Origin: CAZYVU01 sp964651435
GTDB lineage: Bacteria; Desulfobacterota; Syntrophorhabdia; Syntrophorhabdales; CAYQXL01
Assembly (NCBI GenBank): GCA_964651435.1
Contig: CAZYVU010000001.1
Span: 1 to 64,000 of the forward strand
Length of the DNA: 64,000 bases
Reading direction: 5' to 3'
In this document: positions 59,245 to 64,000 of the stretch, one piece after another
Layout of the letters: the number at the start of each line of letters is the position of its first letter
How positions within the stretch are numbered: the first letter of the stretch is position 1
The notes under the pieces: generated by a model
The model's input: only the letters and a program-made list of their open reading frames with translations
The model's database searches: none
Told to the model about the DNA's origin: nothing
Position numbers and translations under genes: made by a program

Positions 59245-60276
59245 ATGGAAACACTGACTGACCGTGAACGGCTTATAATGGATCTTATCGTCGAGGACTA
59301 TACGCGTTCGGCCGAGCCCGTCGGTTCGCGGACCCTGGAAAAGAAGCTCAAGAACCGGCTCAGCTCTGCAACGATCCGCAACGTCATGGCCGATCTCGAA
59401 GAGAAGGGCTTCATCTACAAACCCCACGTGGTGTCGGGGAGAATCCCCACACACAAGGCCTTCCGCCACTATGTCAATAACCTGCTCACGCCGAAGCGCC
59501 CGGACAGGCGCGCCCTTCAGGCCATAGACAGGCTTCACAAGCCCCGATACTTTCACGTCGAGCGGCTTATGGAGGACGCGTCCAAGGTGCTGGCGGACGC
59601 GTCCAACTATGCCAGCATCGTCGTGGAGCCGCGAATCGATACCATGCTTTTCAAGGAGGTCGAGTTCGTCAAGCTGTCGAGCCATACAATCGCCATCGTT
59701 TTTGTCACCTCATCGGGTATGGTCCATACCAGGCTCGTCGAAACGGAGGAAAGTCTGCCCATGGAGACCCTTGAAAGCATGAAGGGTTACATGAACAGCA
59801 GGTTCGCCGGCAGGCCTTTCTATATCCTGAAAGAGGCCATTCAGCAAGACGTCCGGCAAGACAAGGAAAGCGTCAACCGCCTTCTGGCCCGCATAAAGGA
59901 CACGCTCGACACCATTATCAACGAAGATGACGGTCGGGAGATTTACATCGAGGGCACCTCCCAGATCATTGCGCTGCCCGAGTTCGCTGACCTGGGACGA
60001 TTGAGGGAGCTTTTTCAGGCGCTTGAGAAGAAAGAGAAGCTGCTCAGGCTTTTGGATCATTGCCTGCGCCTTGAAGGAACCAACGTCATCATCGGCATGG
60101 AGATGGAAATCCTGGAAATGAGGGACATGAGCGTCATAGCATCGACGTATCGTGTAGCAGAGAAGAGCTATGGGATTCTCGGCGTCATCGGGCCCGTCAG
60201 GATGGATTATTCCAAGCTGATCCCTATGGTCAATTATACCGCCCAGGCGGTAAGCAACATCTTGAGTATCATGTGA
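59245..60276 (+). CDS. hrcA: Heat-inducible transcription repressor HrcA
   Basis: HrcA represses class I heat-shock genes by binding CIRCE. The 343 residues have a winged-helix N-terminus (LTDRERLIMDLIVEDYTRSAEPVGSRTLEKK) and a GAF-like domain (VIGMEMEILEMRDMSVIASTY; closing GVIGPVRMDY). A possible TTGACA lies at 59193-59198 but its -10 is weak. No CIRCE with the canonical nine-base spacer is visible upstream. grpE and dnaJ follow. Confidence 0.95.
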   Translation: METLTDRERLIMDLIVEDYTRSAEPVGSRTLEKKLKNRLSSATIRNVMADLEEKGFIYKPHVVSGRIPTHKAFRHYVNNLLTPKRPDRRALQAIDRLHKPRYFHVERLMEDASKVLADASNYASIVVEPRIDTMLFKEVEFVKLSSHTIAIVFVTSSGMVHTRLVETEESLPMETLESMKGYMNSRFAGRPFYILKEAIQQDVRQDKESVNRLLARIKDTLDTIINEDDGREIYIEGTSQIIALPEFADLGRLRELFQALEKKEKLLRLLDHCLRLEGTNVIIGMEMEILEMRDMSVIASTYRVAEKSYGILGVIGPVRMDYSKLIPMVNYTAQAVSNILSIM

Positions 60277-60872
60277 GGATGGAAATGGAAGAAAAGGAAG
60301 CTACGAACAATTCGGCGGCCGCCGGCGAACAGCCCGGCACATCCCCGGAGGAACACAAAAAAAAGAAGAAGAAAGAGGACAGGAAGGAGCAGGCCGTTGA
60401 GGCTCTGGAGAACATACTGGCGGAAAAAGAAGAGCTCATCAAAAAACTTCAGGAGTCTGCCCTCTATTTTCAGGCCGATTTCGAGAATTATAAGAAGCTG
60501 AAGGCAAAGGAAAAAGAGGAGACGGTCAAGTACGGAAACGAGGTCCTCATCAAGGAGCTTCTGCCCGTCATAGACAACCTCGAGCGAGCCCTCGACCATG
60601 CCGGGCAAACTGAGGATGTCAAGTCGATTGCCCAGGGGGTGAGTCTCACTCTGAGCCAGTTTCTCAAGGTCTTGGAGAAGTCGGGCGTCACGAGAATCGA
60701 GGCCGCGGGAACCCGCTTCGATCCCAACATACATGAGGCCTTTTTTCAGGAAGAGCGCAACGATATGGAGCCCGATACGGTCGTCTCAGAGTATCAGAAG
60801 GGATACATGCTGAACGGTCGCCTGCTGCGGCCCGCCGTAGTCATTGTCTCCAAGCAGCGCGAAGACACGTAA
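60273..60872 (+). CDS. grpE: Nucleotide exchange factor GrpE
   Basis: GrpE releases ADP from DnaK. The 199 residues have a low-complexity charged N-terminus (~1-35), a long coiled coil (~45-100; AVEALENILAEKEELIKKLQE), and the C-terminal beta-domain with NIHEAFFQEERND. GTG 60273 overlaps the hrcA stop, and ATG 60285 is an alternative. dnaJ follows directly, while dnaK is absent from this cluster. Confidence 0.95.
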   Translation: MRMEMEEKEATNNSAAAGEQPGTSPEEHKKKKKKEDRKEQAVEALENILAEKEELIKKLQESALYFQADFENYKKLKAKEKEETVKYGNEVLIKELLPVIDNLERALDHAGQTEDVKSIAQGVSLTLSQFLKVLEKSGVTRIEAAGTRFDPNIHEAFFQEERNDMEPDTVVSEYQKGYMLNGRLLRPAVVIVSKQREDT

Positions 60873-60884
60873 CCTGCCGTCACC

Positions 60885-61976
60885 ATGCACACCGATTATT
60901 ATTCAATTCTCAACGTTTCCAAGGAAGCTACGGACGAGGAGATTAAGAAGGCCTACCGGAAGCTCGCCCTCAAGTACCATCCGGACAGAAATCCCGGCGA
61001 TCCCGAGGCTGAAGAACGCTTCAAGGAGATCAACCGGGCGTACGAGGTCCTGGGCGATCCGGAAAAGCGCATGCGTTACGAGCAGTTCGGAAGCGCCGAA
61101 GCGGGCAGTCCCTTTGACTTCGGCTTCAGAACTAACTTTGACGATGTCTTTAATGATCTTTTTAGCGACTTCTTTGGTACAAACCGACAGCGCAGGGCGC
61201 AAAGGGGCAGTGATCTGCGGTACAACCTCGAAATCGAATTCGAGGAGGCCGTTTTCGGCACCGAAAAGGAGATCGAACTCCCCAAGGTGGAAACATGCGC
61301 CCACTGCAACGGTTCCCGCGTCGAACCGGGGCACAGCGCCGAGACGTGCCGCTATTGCGGTGGAAGAGGCCAGGTTCGGCAAAGCCACGGATTCTTTACC
61401 ATTAACCGCACCTGCGAGCATTGCGGAGGGGAAGGCCGCCTGATCAGGAATCCCTGCAAGGCATGTAAGGGAAAGGGACACACAAGGACAAAAAAGACAC
61501 TGAAGGTGCGCATTCCCGCCGGCGTAGACAACGGGACGAGCTTAAAGGTACGGGGCGAAGGCATGCTCGACTATGGGGATACCCATCCGGGAGACCTTTT
61601 TATCGTTCTTACCGTTAAGGAGCACCCTATCTTCCAGCGGGAGGACAACAATATCGTCGTTAGGGCGGACGTAAGCTTTCCCCTCCTCTGCCTCGGCGGC
61701 GAGATCACGGTCCCGACGCTGGAGGGCGAAAAAACGCTCCGGATCCCCCCCGGAACCCAGCCCGGCCATAGGCTGCGGATCGAAGGATTCGGCGTTCCAT
61801 CGTCAAACGGGCGAAGAAGAGGCGATCAAGTCATTTTCATCAATGTGAAGGTACCCACAAGCCTTTCCGATAAGCAGCGGTCTGCTATGGAGGGACTGGC
61901 CATTGCCTTCGAGGAGGATCCGCCGGCAGCGTCAAAAGGCTTCGCGGAGAAGATTCTCGACTTCTTCAAGTCCTGA
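60885..61976 (+). CDS. dnaJ: Chaperone protein DnaJ
   Basis: The 363 residues have a J domain with H-P-D (KYHPDRNPGD) and a Gly/Phe region (~75-110). Four zinc-binding motifs are present: CAHCNGSR (last two residues altered), CRYCGGRG, CEHCGGEG and CKACKGKG. The C-terminal substrate domains start KVRIPAGVDNGTSLKVRGEG. All eight Cys ligands are present. It works with DnaK, whose gene is elsewhere. Confidence 0.96.
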   Translation: MHTDYYSILNVSKEATDEEIKKAYRKLALKYHPDRNPGDPEAEERFKEINRAYEVLGDPEKRMRYEQFGSAEAGSPFDFGFRTNFDDVFNDLFSDFFGTNRQRRAQRGSDLRYNLEIEFEEAVFGTEKEIELPKVETCAHCNGSRVEPGHSAETCRYCGGRGQVRQSHGFFTINRTCEHCGGEGRLIRNPCKACKGKGHTRTKKTLKVRIPAGVDNGTSLKVRGEGMLDYGDTHPGDLFIVLTVKEHPIFQREDNNIVVRADVSFPLLCLGGEITVPTLEGEKTLRIPPGTQPGHRLRIEGFGVPSSNGRRRGDQVIFINVKVPTSLSDKQRSAMEGLAIAFEEDPPAASKGFAEKILDFFKS

Positions 61977-61985
61977 CAGGGGGCC

Positions 61986-62318
61986 ATGCAGGTTCTCGTG
62001 AAGGTGTTGGTCAGTGTTGCCATCATTCTTTCAGCAACAGCAATAGCAAAGAGATTTCCGTCCCTTGCCGGCCTCATCGGCGTCATGCCATTGACGGGCG
62101 CCCTTGTGCTGGCATGGGTATATATGGAAAGCAGCGGTGATCGCCAGGTCACGGAGGGCTTTGCAGTGGGGGCCCTCTGGGGCATCCTGCCGAGCCTACT
62201 CTTCTTTCTGGCCGCCTTTCTCTGCCTTAGAAAGGGTCTTCCCCTGGCAGCCGTTCTTGGGGCCGGCTTCGGAGCCTGGCTCGTCGGCGCTTTCATACAC
62301 CAGTGGGCGCTGAAATGA
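61986..62318 (+). CDS. DUF3147 family membrane protein
   Basis: The 110 residues have four hydrophobic segments (~3-20, 27-46, 60-80, 86-105). Family features include KRFPSLAGLIGVMPLTGALVL. Function unknown. It is probably co-transcribed with dnaJ, as only nine bases separate them. Confidence 0.85.
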   Translation: MQVLVKVLVSVAIILSATAIAKRFPSLAGLIGVMPLTGALVLAWVYMESSGDRQVTEGFAVGALWGILPSLLFFLAAFLCLRKGLPLAAVLGAGFGAWLVGAFIHQWALK

Positions 62319-62422
62319 GCGGCTGTGGGCCGGGAGCCACAGGAAAAAGGGCCGGGAGAATATGGAATGGATTTTTTTTCCTCTATGTGGTGAGATAGTA
62401 GACAAAAAAGAAAGGGGCCGCT

Positions 62423-63457
62423 ATGCCCGTAGGAATAGTAAAGGATGATGTATTTCTTGAGCACGTCATTGATCAGTATCACCCCGAGAGCCCCGAGCGC
62501 CTGGTAAGCATTTACTCCACCCTTGCCGGACTCGATCAGTCGGATCTCGTCTACGCCAGGCGGCGCACCGCCACCACCGATGAGATTGCCGAGATCCACG
62601 AGAGGGCCTACATCGAGTCGATTTCCAAAACGGAGGGAAGAGAGCACACGCGCCTCGATCCGGACACGTCGACGTCGCCAAGATCCTATGAGGCGGCCTG
62701 CGTGGCCGCCGGGGGCGTTCTGGAACTGGCCGACATGCTCTTTTCTTCCACCATCGACAACGGCTTCGCCCTCCTGCGCCCGCCGGGACACCACGCAGAA
62801 AGCGACCGGGCCATGGGGTTCTGTATCTTTAACAACGTTGCCATCGGCGCGCGGTACCTCGAACGGCGCTGGGGCCTTCAAAGGATCGTTATCGTCGACT
62901 TCGATCTCCACCACGGCAACGGGACCCAGCACAGCTTTTACAATGACCCTACGGTCCTCTATTTTTCCACGCACCAGTATCCCTACTACCCCGGGACGGG
63001 ATCCTTAACGGAGGTAGGCAGTGGGCCGGGCAAGGGCTACACGGTCAACCTTCCCCTCTCCTACGGCATGGGCGACGACGACTATATCTACGCCTTCAAA
63101 GAGATTCTTCTGCCCATATGTGACAGGTTCAAGCCGGAGGCGGTGCTCGTTTCGGCGGGCTTCGACGCCTACTATAATGACCCCCTCGGCGGGATGGCCG
63201 TAACGGAAGACGGGTATGCCGCCATGACCCGACTGCTCCTCGAAATAGCAGCCGACCACTGCGGGGGCAAGGCGCTCTTTGTGCTGGAAGGGGGCTACGA
63301 TGTCAAGGGGCTGGCCAGTTCCGTCAAGGCCGTCCTGCTCGAGCTGAAGAGGTCGGGTGGCGCCCTGTCAGCGGGTGAAGGCAGGCCTTCAAACGAAATG
63401 GTGCGGATTGTGAACCAATCTAAGGAGGCTTTGGCACCTTATTGGGGAGAGCTTTAA
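62423..63457 (+). CDS. Histone-deacetylase-family (class II/acetylpolyamine-type) hydrolase
   Basis: The 344 residues belong to the arginase-deacetylase fold. The tandem catalytic His lie in RPPGHHAESDRAMGFC (H-H), the zinc ligands in VDFDLHHGNGTQHSFY (D-x-H), and a third zinc Asp in LVSAGFDAYYNDPLGGM. Bacterial members deacetylate polyamines, acetoin-linked proteins or other amides; substrate unknown. Its end overlaps the HU gene stop by 4 bases (convergent). Confidence 0.94.
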   Translation: MPVGIVKDDVFLEHVIDQYHPESPERLVSIYSTLAGLDQSDLVYARRRTATTDEIAEIHERAYIESISKTEGREHTRLDPDTSTSPRSYEAACVAAGGVLELADMLFSSTIDNGFALLRPPGHHAESDRAMGFCIFNNVAIGARYLERRWGLQRIVIVDFDLHHGNGTQHSFYNDPTVLYFSTHQYPYYPGTGSLTEVGSGPGKGYTVNLPLSYGMGDDDYIYAFKEILLPICDRFKPEAVLVSAGFDAYYNDPLGGMAVTEDGYAAMTRLLLEIAADHCGGKALFVLEGGYDVKGLASSVKAVLLELKRSGGALSAGEGRPSNEMVRIVNQSKEALAPYWGEL

Positions 63458-63738
63458 TTCCCGGGCTTCCAGATCATGTCTTTTAGCTCTTTTCCCACTT
63501 TGAAGTAGGGGAGTTTTTTCGGAGGAACGTTAACGACCTCCCCTGTTTTGGGGTTTCTGCCCTTATAGGCCTTGTATTCCCTTAGGGTGAAGTTGCCGAA
63601 CCCCCGTATCTCAACACGCTCTCCCGCGATAATTGCTTTTGAGATGCTCTCGATGACCGTTTCAACTGCAGTCTTTGCTATCTTCTGGTTCACGCGAACC
63701 TCTTCGGCGATTTTGTCGATTATGTCAGTCTTATTCAT
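63454..63738 (-). CDS. HU/IHF-family DNA-binding protein
   Basis: The 94 residues carry EIRGFGNFTLREYKAYKGRNPKTGE (the DNA-contact arm with R-N-P-x-T-G). The TGEVVNVPPKKLPYFKVGKEL end is of IHF/HU type, between the two. AGGAGG for this start overlaps the purQ stop (63745-63750). It bends DNA; chromosomal or IHF-like roles cannot be separated by sequence alone. Confidence 0.93.
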   Translation of the reverse strand: MNKTDIIDKIAEEVRVNQKIAKTAVETVIESISKAIIAGERVEIRGFGNFTLREYKAYKGRNPKTGEVVNVPPKKLPYFKVGKELKDMIWKPGN

Positions 63739-63749
63739 GAGTTTTCCTC

Positions 63750-64000
63750 CTAAAGATGTTCTACCACATACCGGTATGCATTTCTAAATATTTTTAACCC
63801 CTCGCCCTCCTCGTCCAGGCGCTCCCGCGTCCACCGGGGATGGTGCGTAAAGTGTACGTAGGCCTCGGGGTGGGGCATGAGGCCGAATATCCGGCCGCTC
63901 TCATCGCAGATGCCGGCGATAGACAGTGCCGATCCGTTTGGATTGAGGGGGTATTCGTCCGTTATCAGCCCGTCGCTGGTCGAATATTGGAGAACGACAA
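63750..64000 (-). CDS. purQ: Phosphoribosylformylglycinamidine synthase glutaminase subunit PurQ, C-terminal part
   Basis: The gene runs off the right window edge. The 83 visible codons include NPNGSALSIAGICDESGRIFG and L-M-P-H-P-E-A-Y, which supplies the catalytic His and Glu of the class I glutaminase triad. The block THHPRWTRERLDEEGEGLK follows near the C-terminus. PurQ feeds ammonia to PurL. The stop is followed by the HU Shine-Dalgarno, so the two may be co-transcribed. Confidence 0.93.
   Translation of the reverse strand, partial: VVLQYSTSDGLITDEYPLNPNGSALSIAGICDESGRIFGLMPHPEAYVHFTHHPRWTRERLDEEGEGLKIFRNAYRYVVEHL

Noticed and set aside
1..64000. CRISPR arrays, rRNA genes, riboswitches of known classes, prophage
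   Set aside because: None was recognised by eye on either strand. Structure-based searches could still find weak RNA elements.

Overview
This 64 kb window is a gene-dense, GC-rich bacterial chromosome segment. Long runs of housekeeping genes overlap by 4 to 20 bases. The gene content suggests a strict or near-strict anaerobe of the former Deltaproteobacteria (Desulfobacterota, Syntrophorhabdus/Syntrophobacter-like). The supporting genes are a 2-oxoacid:ferredoxin oxidoreductase, a flavin reductase-rubredoxin fusion, a TRAP carboxylate transporter, ThyX, LapB-like and SurA-like envelope factors, and the rplU-rpmA-obg-proB-proA-nadD-rsfS block. The lineage is an inference from content and order, not a phylogenetic result.

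Layout. (1) 1-2.8 kb is accessory: the tail of a DUF4143 ATPase, a RAYT-type HUH transposase element with 35-bp inverted ends, a cysteine-repeat peptide gene whose start lies inside the right end of that element, and an unknown protein. (2) 3-10 kb is a minus-strand series: lytic transglycosylase flanked by inverted intergenic repeats, small protein, DedA, TatC, DUF502, QueC, queuosine-precursor transporter, FtsY, two lipoproteins and a zinc-ribbon protein. (3) 10-15.3 kb holds TsaC/Sua5, tRNA-Glu(CTC), and a tight operon trxB-membrane peptide-degenerate amidase-rph-rdgB. (4) 15.4-29.3 kb is plus strand: a DRTGG/ATPase pair, rplU to rsfS, DksA, a LapA-LapB-like fusion, ComF, a 1023-residue AsmA-like protein, a DUF2520 protein, Sir2 and an exported 2H phosphoesterase. 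(5) 29.3-34.3 kb is mixed: ThyX, a membrane zinc-ribbon protein, a diguanylate cyclase, and an S26-type peptidase coupled to an HprK-like ATPase of the kind found in peptide-maturation cassettes. (6) 34.3-44.7 kb: lytic transglycosylase, mfd, two parvulin chaperones, pdxA (CTG start) and a DctPQM TRAP operon. (7) 44.7-52.1 kb: PurC, Hrb, KorAB on the minus strand, then a CNMP-CBS-DUF294 regulator and an OmpA protein. (8) 52.2-59.1 kb: a BaeRS-like two-component pair divergent from an OMF-MFP-ABC efflux operon. (9) 59.2-64 kb: hrcA-grpE-dnaJ (no dnaK between), a DUF3147 protein, a histone-deacetylase-family enzyme, HU/IHF and the end of purQ.

The most interesting signal is the 97-residue peptide at 1767-2060. 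It has a RiPP-like leader (Y-x-x-P-R-L) and seven C-x-x-G-[S/T] units at a 9 to 11 residue period. No maturase is present in the window, but an HprK-like/S26-peptidase pair 30 kb away belongs to the protein types seen with PqqD/radical-SAM cassettes. A second recurrent signal is a -10 box only 8 to 9 bases from the start codon, without a Shine-Dalgarno, at several promoter-proximal genes. This suggests leaderless transcripts.
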